A model generated the notes under the pieces. The model saw only the letters and a list, made by a program, of their open reading frames with translations. It made no database searches and had not been told where the DNA came from. From NCBI GenBank assembly GCA_902806215.1, contig CADCVT010000339.1, positions 1 to 11,813 on the forward strand: a stretch of 11,813 nucleotides of DNA, in the 5' to 3' direction. Shown piece by piece: positions 6,512-11,813 of the stretch. How positions within the stretch are numbered: position 1 is the stretch's first letter; every line of letters begins with the position of its first letter. A program made the translations under genes and the position numbers. This stretch comes from an uncultured Solirubrobacteraceae bacterium (GTDB lineage Bacteria > Actinomycetota > Thermoleophilia > Solirubrobacterales > Solirubrobacteraceae).

Positions 6512-7137
6512 GACCGCACCGTGTAGCGCTGCAGCTCGCGGCGGACGTCGGCCATCGTCATCGGCTCGGCGAACGCACCGGTGGGCAGCGCGCCTCCGAG
6601 GTCGCCGGTGCCGAGCGAGAACCCGCGCCCGGCGAGCCGGTTGACCGCCGCCGCCTGGCGTCCCTCGACGGAGTGGATCCCCAACATCGCGGCGAGCAGG
6701 TTGCGGTCCTGGATGCGGTTGAGCTGGCCGAGGTACGCGGCTGCGGAGAGGTTCTCGAGCGTGGCCCCGGTGGCCACGACCTCCTTGGCGCCCGCGGCGA
6801 ACACCGAGCCGAAGTCGGTCTTCACCGCCTCGCCCCCGTCGCCCTCCAGGCGCCGTGTCCAGCCCTCCATCGACTCGAGGTGACGGCGCTCGTTGCGGGC
6901 GATCGCCTCCGCCAGCGCCCCGGCACCGAGGTCGTCGAGGACCCCGCGCTCGCTGACCTGCTCCCAGAACGCCACCTCGACGCGCTCGACGCGCAGCACG
7001 AAGCGGACGATCTCGAGGTCGGCGGCAGCTCGGGCCTCCCGCGCCTCCTTGTCGTCGTCGTCGCCGCCGCAGCCCGAAGCGACCGCCGTTGCGGTCGCGG
7101 CTGCGCCCAGCGCGAGGAATGCCTTCCGGGAATGCAC
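6508..7137 (-). CDS. Ferritin-like lipoprotein with an altered metal-ligand set
   Basis: The 209-residue protein begins at GTG 7137. The N-terminus carries a lipoprotein signal: SRK, an Ala-rich core, and the lipobox ASGC (20-23), with C23 as the likely lipidated residue, followed by a flexible Gly/Asp run. The mature protein would sit on the outer face of the cytoplasmic membrane. The rest is a helical ferritin-like domain related to the next gene's product, with E54, E83-x-x-H86 and E128 in ligand positions. The last motif reads E158-x-x-Q161, where the partner has E-x-x-H. One metal ligand therefore seems replaced, and the site may be impaired or bind differently. The gene starts 36 bases after the ppk1 stop, so it may be the fifth gene of the polyphosphate operon. 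A CACAAT seven bases before the GTG leaves a leaderless start possible. Confidence 0.82.
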   Translation of the reverse strand: MHSRKAFLALGAAATATAVASGCGGDDDDKEAREARAAADLEIVRFVLRVERVEVAFWEQVSERGVLDDLGAGALAEAIARNERRHLESMEGWTRRLEGDGGEAVKTDFGSVFAAGAKEVVATGATLENLSAAAYLGQLNRIQDRNLLAAMLGIHSVEGRQAAAVNRLAGRGFSLGTGDLGGALPTGAFAEPMTMADVRRELQRYTVRS

Positions 7138-7173
7138 GTCGGAGATTGTGGCGACCGGGCCGGACCGAGGGCG

Positions 7174-9285
7174 TCAGCCCGCGTTCGTCAGCGCCTCGGC
7201 CGCCCGGGCGGCGTGCCCGATCATGAGCTCGCGATGGACGGAGCGCGGCTCCTCGCCCGGCGTCCGCCGGTCCCAGGAGCCGTCGTTGCACAGGTCCCAC
7301 GCGTTCGTGTCGTCGTCGAGCGACCGGTCGAGCACGTCGCTGAGGTCGCGCACGAGATCGGGGTGCTCCACCGGGACGACCAGCTCCACGCGCGTGTCGA
7401 GGTTGCGCGGCATGAGGTCGGCGGAGCCGATGAAGATCCGCGTTTCGTCGTCGCGCTCGAACGCGTAGATGCGGGAGTGCTCGAGGAAGCGCCCGACCAC
7501 CGACGTGACCCGCACGTTGTCGGAGACCCCCTCGACGCCGGGCCGCAGGCAGCAGATGCCGCGGATGTTCAGGTCGACCTCCACTCCGGCCTGCGAGGCG
7601 CGGTACAGCGCGCGGATGCAGCGGCCGTCGACGAGCGAGTTCATCTTCATGCGGATGCGCCCGCTCCCGCCCGCCTCGACGGCGGTGACCGTCTTCTCGA
7701 TCTCGTGGATGATCCCGTCGCGCAGGTGCGTCGGCGCCACGAGCGCCTTGCGGTACGCCCGCGGCCGGGCGTAGCCGGTGAGGAAGTTGAAGAGGTCGGC
7801 GATGTCAGAGCCGAGCTCCTCGTCGCACGTGAACAGGCCGAAGTCCGTGTAGAGCCGTGCGGTCTTCGGGTGGTAGTTGCCGGTCCCGATGTGGACGTAG
7901 TTGCGCACGCCGTCGCCCTCGCGGCGCACGACGAGGACGCACTTCGTGTGGGTCTTGAGCGCCGGGTGGCCGTAGACGACGTGCACGCCGGACTGCTCGA
8001 GCGCCTTGGCCCACGTGATGTTCGCCTGCTCGTCGAAGCGCGCCTTGAGCTCCACGAGGCAGACCGCCTGCTTGCCGCGGTCGGTCGCCTTGATGAGCGC
8101 CGGCACGAGCGGGCTGTCGTCGCTCGTGCGGTAGATCGTGAGCTTGATCGCCAGGACGTCGGGGTCGGAGACCGCCTGCTCGACGAACCGCTCGACCGAG
8201 CTGTTGAACGAGTCGTAGGGATGATGGACGAGCACGTCGCTCTCGCGGATCGTCGCGAGCAGGTTGGCTTCGTCGTCGTCGCCCTGCAGCCGCGGCTGCG
8301 TCACCGGCGTCCACGGCGGGTCGCGCAGCTCGGCGAACCCGCGCAGGCCGTAGATCTGCATGAGGTCCCCGGCGTCGAGCAGGCCCTCGACCTCGTAGAC
8401 CTGGATCTCCTCGGCGCGCAGCGCGTCGACGAGCCGCTCGCGCAGCTCGTGCGGCATCCCGGTCGCGAACTCGAGCCGGACGACCTCGCCGAAGCGGCGG
8501 CGGCGCAGCTCGTTCTCGACCGCCTCGAGCAGGTCGTCGGCCTCGTCGGAGATGTCGAGATCGGCGTCGCGGGTCACGCGGAAGTAGCCGTGGTCGAGGA
8601 TCTCCATTCCCGGGAACAGCGACTCGAGGTTGTGGGCGATGACCTCCTCGAGCGCCACGAACCGGTGCCGGTCCTCCCCCGCCTCCACGAACCGCGGCAG
8701 CATCTCCCGCGGCACCTTCAGCCGCGCGAACGTGCGCTGCTGGTTCTGCGGGTCGCGCAGCAGCACACCGAGCGACAGCGACAGGTTCGAGATGTACGGG
8801 AACGGCCGTCCGTTGCCGACCGCGAGCGGCGTCAGCACGGGGAAGATCTGGCGCGCGAAGCGCTCGCGCAGCGTCTCCTTCTCCTCGTCGGAGAGGTCCT
8901 CGTAGGTGACGACCTCGATGCCGTGCTTGGCCATGGCGGGCCGCAGGTCGTCGCGGATGCAGACGTTCAGGCGGTGGTCGAACTCGAGGACGCGGCGGCG
9001 GATCTCCTTGAGGACCTCGACCGGCCGGCGGCCGTCGGCCCCGGGCTCGGTCAGCCCGGCGTCGACCTGGTCGTGGACGCCCGCGACGCGGATCATGAAG
9101 AACTCGTCGAGGTTCGAGGTGTAGATCGCCGCGAACTTCACGCGCTCGAGCAGCGGGACGCGGTCGTCCTCGGCGAGCTCGAGCACGCGCGCGTTGAAGT
9201 CGAGCCACGACAGCTCGCGGTTGAAGTACAGCCGCGAGGAGCGCAGATCGGGTGCGTTGCTGGCGAGCTCGGTCTCGGCGGTCAT
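7174..9285 (-). CDS. ppk1: Polyphosphate kinase 1
   Basis: The 703-residue protein has the normal PPK1 length and all four regions: an N-terminal domain (YFNRELSWLDFNARVLELA, about 20-38), a head domain, and two PLD-like C-terminal domains. PPK1 reversibly transfers the gamma phosphate of ATP to inorganic polyphosphate through a phosphohistidine. The autophosphorylated histidine corresponds to H446 in LKTHTKCVLV (E. coli H435), and the second catalytic histidine to H603 in FLEHSRIYAF (E. coli H592). HIGTGNYHPKTARLYTDFGL and MPRNLDTRVE are also characteristic. The ATG overlaps the stop of the upstream CHAD gene (ATGA) and has a perfect AGGAGGT site 6 bases ahead, so it can be translated strongly on its own. 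The neighbouring ppx and CHAD genes make this a polyphosphate-metabolism operon. Confidence 0.97.
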   Translation of the reverse strand: MTAETELASNAPDLRSSRLYFNRELSWLDFNARVLELAEDDRVPLLERVKFAAIYTSNLDEFFMIRVAGVHDQVDAGLTEPGADGRRPVEVLKEIRRRVLEFDHRLNVCIRDDLRPAMAKHGIEVVTYEDLSDEEKETLRERFARQIFPVLTPLAVGNGRPFPYISNLSLSLGVLLRDPQNQQRTFARLKVPREMLPRFVEAGEDRHRFVALEEVIAHNLESLFPGMEILDHGYFRVTRDADLDISDEADDLLEAVENELRRRRFGEVVRLEFATGMPHELRERLVDALRAEEIQVYEVEGLLDAGDLMQIYGLRGFAELRDPPWTPVTQPRLQGDDDEANLLATIRESDVLVHHPYDSFNSSVERFVEQAVSDPDVLAIKLTIYRTSDDSPLVPALIKATDRGKQAVCLVELKARFDEQANITWAKALEQSGVHVVYGHPALKTHTKCVLVVRREGDGVRNYVHIGTGNYHPKTARLYTDFGLFTCDEELGSDIADLFNFLTGYARPRAYRKALVAPTHLRDGIIHEIEKTVTAVEAGGSGRIRMKMNSLVDGRCIRALYRASQAGVEVDLNIRGICCLRPGVEGVSDNVRVTSVVGRFLEHSRIYAFERDDETRIFIGSADLMPRNLDTRVELVVPVEHPDLVRDLSDVLDRSLDDDTNAWDLCNDGSWDRRTPGEEPRSVHRELMIGHAARAAEALTNAG

Positions 9286-9818
9286 GCCGCGACCTCCTGA
9301 TCGAGGGCGATGCGTTCGGAGATCGCGTACTCCAGGCGCGCGCGGAAGCCCTCGCGCTCGAGTTCGGTCCAGAACGCGAGGAAGTCCTTGAACAGCTGCT
9401 CGCGACGGGCGAGGGTGCGCACGATCAGCAGCTCGAGCCCGCGGTAGTCGTCACCGTAGGCCGGCTCGCCGCCTTCGACGACCGCACGGATGTCCGCGAC
9501 GCGCAGCTCCTCGACGACCACCTCGACGCGCGGGACGAGCACGTCGCAGTCGTGGATCTCGCCGAGCAGGTCCTGCAGCTCCTTCGTCCGCTTGCCCGCC
9601 TCGCGGGCGTACGGGCCGAACAGCTCGCCGGTCACCTCGAGCACGTAGCGCAGGCGCTTGGCGGCGATGCGCATGTCGTGCAGCGCCTCGACCTCGGCGA
9701 CGTCGAACACCGTCGGCGTGAACGCGCACACCTCGTCGAGGCGTACGGCGACGATCCGCTCGGCGTTGTCGCCCAGGGTGCCGCCCGCGTCGATCCCCTT
9801 GACCCGGCGCGCCTTCAT
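9282..9818 (-). CDS. Short CHAD-domain protein, second of a pair (C-half-like)
   Basis: The 178-residue helical protein corresponds to one of the two four-helix bundles that make up a normal CHAD domain. CHAD domains bind inorganic polyphosphate through a basic groove. The signature is LHDMRIAAKRLRYVLE, with H47, R50, K54, R55 and R57, followed by LQDLLGEIHDCDV (81-93). The KRLRY form and the LQDLLG segment are typical of the C-terminal bundle of full-length CHAD proteins. The first 30 residues (KARRVKGIDAGGTLGDNAER) look like a natural N-terminus rather than a broken end. The ATG overlaps the stop of the upstream CHAD gene, the 3' end overlaps the start of ppk1, and a GGAGGT site lies 6 bases before the start. 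It may pair with the upstream product or form homodimers to build a complete binding groove. It probably links the enzymes of this operon to polyphosphate. Confidence 0.9.
   Translation of the reverse strand: MKARRVKGIDAGGTLGDNAERIVAVRLDEVCAFTPTVFDVAEVEALHDMRIAAKRLRYVLEVTGELFGPYAREAGKRTKELQDLLGEIHDCDVLVPRVEVVVEELRVADIRAVVEGGEPAYGDDYRGLELLIVRTLARREQLFKDFLAFWTELEREGFRARLEYAISERIALDQEVAA
9292..9298 (-). promoter_or_regulatory. Ribosome binding site of ppk1 inside the upstream CHAD gene
   Basis: The minus strand reads AGGAGGT, a perfect Shine-Dalgarno match 6 bases before the ppk1 ATG. It lies within the last codons of the CHAD gene. It supports the chosen ppk1 start and suggests strong initiation in addition to coupling. 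Confidence 0.8.
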
Positions 9819-10261
9819 CCGCGTACCTCCGCCACCAGCAGCTCGAGCCGGCCCTTGAGGTCGGTGTTCTCCGCGTGGTCGAGCGCTCTCTGGAGCGTCT
9901 CGTTGCCGTAGGTCTGCTCCTCGCGCACGCGGTCGATCAGCGCGTCGACGCCCTCGCGCTGGGCCAGCGCCTCGAGCTGCACGTCGGGGTCGCGGCGGGC
10001 GCCGAGCGCGTCGGCGAGCGCCTTGACCTCCTTGAGCACCTCGTGGTGGCGCTTGGCGGGGAAGGCGGGAGCGAAGATCTCCAGGACGGCGCGCAGGCGG
10101 CGCGTGGCGACGCGCATCGCGTGCACGCGCTCGATGTCGCTCGTGTCGAGGACGTCGCGGCTGTGCTCCCACAGCTCGCCGGCGCGCACCGCGACGGTGG
10201 TCGCGGCCGCCTCGGCGAAGGGCATGTCGGGACGGAGGGGGATGTCTGCGGCCTTGGCCAT
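9815..10261 (-). CDS. Short CHAD-domain protein, first of a pair (N-half-like)
   Basis: The 148-residue helical protein represents a single four-helix bundle, about half of a standard CHAD domain. Its signature VHAMRVATRRLRAVLEIF has H47, R50, R54, R55 and R57, followed by ALGARRDPDV (85-94). The RRLRA form and the RRDPDV segment are those of the N-terminal bundle of full-length CHAD proteins. The basic residues are those expected to contact polyphosphate. Strikingly, the H-xx-R-xxx-K/R-R-L-R motif sits at the same residue numbers as in the next gene's product. The start is an ATG 3 bases after the ppx stop; only weak purine-rich sequence (AAGGGG, AGGCG) precedes it, so coupling to ppx translation is likely. 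The stop overlaps the next ATG as ATGA. I favour an intact gene over a frameshifted remnant, because the downstream protein has its own N-terminus and ribosome binding site. Confidence 0.88.
   Translation of the reverse strand: MAKAADIPLRPDMPFAEAAATTVAVRAGELWEHSRDVLDTSDIERVHAMRVATRRLRAVLEIFAPAFPAKRHHEVLKEVKALADALGARRDPDVQLEALAQREGVDALIDRVREEQTYGNETLQRALDHAENTDLKGRLELLVAEVRG
9825..9830 (-). promoter_or_regulatory. Ribosome binding site of the second CHAD gene
   Basis: GGAGGT on the minus strand lies 6 bases before the ATG at 9818, inside the end of the first CHAD gene. It argues that the second half is deliberately initiated as a separate protein. Confidence 0.7.
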
Positions 10262-10264
10262 CGC

Positions 10265-11146
10265 TCAGACGCCTACCCCTTCGGGCGAAAGTTGTTCCAG
10301 GAGAACGCCTTCGCGCAGTCCGCCCCGCGCGATCTGCAGCGGCGCGCCCAGGGTCGACGAGGCGGCGTCGAGCAGCAGGATCCCCGCCGGGAGCAGGCGG
10401 ACGCGCTCGGCGTGCAGCTCGAAGCGACGGGCGACCGCGCCGGCGGGCTCGGCCGACAGGACCCGGATCGCCCGGTGCATCGTCTCGTGGTCGAGGACGG
10501 CTCCGACCAGGCGACGCAGCGACGTGGCGCTGCCTCCGACCGCGTACGCGACCCGCGGCCGCGGGCAGTCGAGGCCCTCGAAGACGCCCTCGGCGTGCAG
10601 CCGGACGCGCTCGAGCTCGGCGGCCGTCGGCGGGTCCGAGCGCAGGTAGGCGTCGGCCAGGAACGCGCTGCCGACCCGGAACGACTCGGCCCACGCGACG
10701 CCGTCGGCCAGCGTCCCGCACACGATCTCGGTCGATCCTCCGCCCACGTCGACGACGCCGACGTCGCCCGGCGGCAGGTGCTCGAGCGTCTGCGTGGCGC
10801 CGAGGAAGGCGTAGCGCGCCTCCTCGTCGCCGCCGAGCACGTCGACCTCGACGCCGGCACGCTTGCGGATCGCCTTGAGGAGCTCGTCGCGGTTGTCGGC
10901 CTGGCGGACGGCGTGCGTGCCGACCGCGCGGATGCTCGTCCCGCAGCCGCATTCCCGCGCAAGGCGCACCTGCGTGGCCACCGCCTCGGCGCCCTCCTTG
11001 ATCTTGCGCTTGGGCACCTCGCCCTTGGCGGACCCGAGCTTCGTGAAGACCCGCTGCTGCATGACCTCCTGCAGCTGCCCGTCCTGAGCGCGCGCCACGA
11101 GCAGCCGGGTCGTGTTGGACCCGATGTCGATGCACGCAGAGAGCAC
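10265..11146 (-). CDS. ppx: Exopolyphosphatase, Ppx/GppA family
   Basis: The 293-residue protein starts at GTG 11146 and opens with the ASKHA-fold phosphate loop CIDIGSNTTRLLV (5-17). Further family marks are VGTHAVRQADNRDELL, the GGDEEARYAFLGA segment with the likely catalytic Glu at E108 or E109, VVDVGGGSTEI (131-141), and AYAVGGSATSLRRL. Ppx/GppA enzymes release phosphate from polyphosphate ends or hydrolyse pppGpp. The protein lacks the C-terminal HD-like domain of the E. coli enzymes and has the short form common in actinobacteria. Its place next to CHAD and ppk1 genes favours polyphosphate as substrate; pppGpp remains possible. It heads the operon. No Shine-Dalgarno is present, and TACAGT lies 6 bases before the GTG, the geometry of a leaderless transcript. 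The frame continues upstream of the GTG, but that part is the antisense of the ABC ATPase gene. Confidence 0.92.
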   Translation of the reverse strand: MLSACIDIGSNTTRLLVARAQDGQLQEVMQQRVFTKLGSAKGEVPKRKIKEGAEAVATQVRLARECGCGTSIRAVGTHAVRQADNRDELLKAIRKRAGVEVDVLGGDEEARYAFLGATQTLEHLPPGDVGVVDVGGGSTEIVCGTLADGVAWAESFRVGSAFLADAYLRSDPPTAAELERVRLHAEGVFEGLDCPRPRVAYAVGGSATSLRRLVGAVLDHETMHRAIRVLSAEPAGAVARRFELHAERVRLLPAGILLLDAASSTLGAPLQIARGGLREGVLLEQLSPEGVGV

Positions 11147-11149
11147 ATG

Positions 11150-11160
11150 CGTACTGTACG
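11150..11160. promoter_or_regulatory. Symmetric divergent promoter with overlapping -10 elements
   Basis: CGTAC-T-GTACG is an 11-bp palindrome. It contains TACTGT on the plus strand (11152-11157), 7 bases before GTG 11165, and TACAGT on the minus strand (11158-11153), 6 bases before GTG 11146. Both fit the actinobacterial TANNNT -10 at leaderless spacing. No clear -35 element is seen on the ppx side. The same symmetry could also serve as a regulator site. Confidence 0.5.
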
Positions 11161-11164
11161 GGCG

Positions 11165-11813
11165 GTGTCCCAGCCGGCGATCCTCGTCCGCGATCTCCAC
11201 AAGTCCTACACGGGGGTCGAGGCCGTGCGCGGGATCGACTTCGAGGTCGCCCGCGGCGAGGTCTTCGGCCTCCTCGGGCCCAACGGCGCGGGCAAGACCA
11301 CGACCGTCGAGATCCTGGAGGGCTACCGCGAGCGCACGAGCGGGATCGTGTCGGTCCTGGGCCACGATCCGGGCCGCCGGCCGCGCGAGCTGCGCCGCCG
11401 CGTAGGGATCGTCCTGCAGGACGGCGGGATCTACCGCCACCTCTCGGTCCGCGAGCTGGTCTCCCACTGGGCCTCGCTGTATCCGGCCCCGCGCGACGTC
11501 GAGGAGGTCATCGCGCTGGCGGGCCTCGAGGCGTCCGTCGACGTGCGCTCGGGCCGGCTGTCGGGCGGCCAGCGGCGGCGGCTGGACCTCGCCCTGGCGC
11601 TCGTCGGCGACCCCGAGCTGATCTTCCTCGACGAGCCCACGACGGGCTTCGACCCGGAGGCGCGCCGGGCGGCCTGGGGGACGATCCGGTCGCTGGCCGA
11701 CCTCGGCAAGACCGTCCTGCTGACCACGCACTACCTCGACGAGGCGCAGGCGCTGTGCGACCGCGTCGCGATCGTCAAGGACGGGCGGATCCTCGCCACC
11801 GGCGCGCCGGCCG
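11165..11813 (+). CDS. ABC transporter ATP-binding protein, DrrA/ABC-2 export type, 3' end outside the window
   Basis: The first 216 residues of an ABC ATPase are visible, with no stop before the right edge. The motifs appear in order: Walker A GPNGAGKTT (38-46), Q-loop Q85, signature LSGGQ (132-136), Walker B LIFLDEP (152-158) with E157 as catalytic base, and switch histidine H189 in TTHYLDEAQ. The sequence around VEAVRGIDFEVARGEVFGLLG and THYLDEA is typical of the ATPases of ABC-2 exporters (daunorubicin-resistance DrrA/CcmA group). These energise export of drugs, lipids or polysaccharides; the cargo cannot be read here. A permease gene would be expected next. The start is taken as GTG 11165, 7 bases after a TACTGT. 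An in-frame ATG at 11147 would add six residues (MRTVRA) and would abut the ppx start codon. Neither has a convincing ribosome binding site. Confidence 0.93.
   Translation, partial: MSQPAILVRDLHKSYTGVEAVRGIDFEVARGEVFGLLGPNGAGKTTTVEILEGYRERTSGIVSVLGHDPGRRPRELRRRVGIVLQDGGIYRHLSVRELVSHWASLYPAPRDVEEVIALAGLEASVDVRSGRLSGGQRRRLDLALALVGDPELIFLDEPTTGFDPEARRAAWGTIRSLADLGKTVLLTTHYLDEAQALCDRVAIVKDGRILATGAPA

Noticed and set aside
7138..7173. Terminator between ppk1 and the ferritin-like genes
   Set aside because: No stem of useful length followed by a T tract is visible in these 36 bases.
6673..9300. An 875-residue open frame on the plus strand, antisense to ppk1
   Set aside because: It mirrors ppk1, whose catalytic motifs are clear. 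Long antisense frames are expected where third positions are almost always G or C, and the translation is a Val/Asp/Arg/Leu-rich shadow with no domain.
9282..10261. The two CHAD genes as one gene broken by a frameshift
   Set aside because: The second gene has its own GGAGGT site and a natural-looking N-terminus, and the junction is a clean ATGA overlap like two others in the cluster. A sequencing error cannot be wholly excluded but is less likely.
11147..11731. Extension of the ppx frame to a 488-residue protein
   Set aside because: The added part is antisense to the ABC ATPase, which has all its ABC motifs. Ppx proteins begin just before the IDIGSN loop, as given by GTG 11146.

Overview
The window is very GC-rich, with coding third positions almost all G or C. 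Several genes use GTG or TTG starts, and several lack a Shine-Dalgarno site. This suggests a high-GC actinobacterium. The gene content (Acr1-like acyl-CoA reductase, paired short CHAD proteins beside ppk1, Ferritin_2-type secreted proteins) would fit Thermoleophilia/Solirubrobacterales, but that placement is inference. There are no RNA genes, insertion sequences, CRISPR arrays or origins that I can support.

Left part, plus strand (1-4470). A truncated small protein of secreted type and a secreted Cys-pair protein (390-1298) come first, in a stretch with looser codon bias than the rest. Next is a crotonase-fold enoyl-CoA hydratase (1351-2109). It is followed by a two-domain SDR enzyme (2189-4165) whose C-terminal half closely resembles the fatty acyl-CoA reductase Acr1, and then by a small DUF3817 membrane protein. 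The middle of this block looks like acyl-CoA/fatty-alcohol metabolism.

Middle, minus strand (4467-5857). A CrcB/Fluc fluoride channel ends tail-to-tail with the DUF3817 gene; the two stop codons share one CTAG. Upstream of crcB lies a secreted, unrecognised coiled-coil protein with a strong ribosome binding site and a perfect GC-rich terminator hairpin after its stop.

Right part, minus strand (5948-11146). This is a tightly packed polyphosphate cluster. Transcription runs from ppx (exopolyphosphatase) through two half-length CHAD proteins to ppk1, with a 3-nt gap and then two ATGA overlaps. After a 36-nt gap come two exported ferritin-like proteins, again joined by an ATGA overlap. Polyphosphate synthesis, hydrolysis and binding are therefore encoded together, possibly with a ferritin-like pair on the same transcript.

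Far right, plus strand. An ABC-transporter ATPase (from 11165, cut by the window edge) diverges from ppx. Only 18 bases separate the two GTG codons. They contain an 11-bp palindrome that supplies a TANNNT -10 element in each direction at leaderless spacing. The split CHAD pair and this symmetric divergent promoter are the most interesting items.
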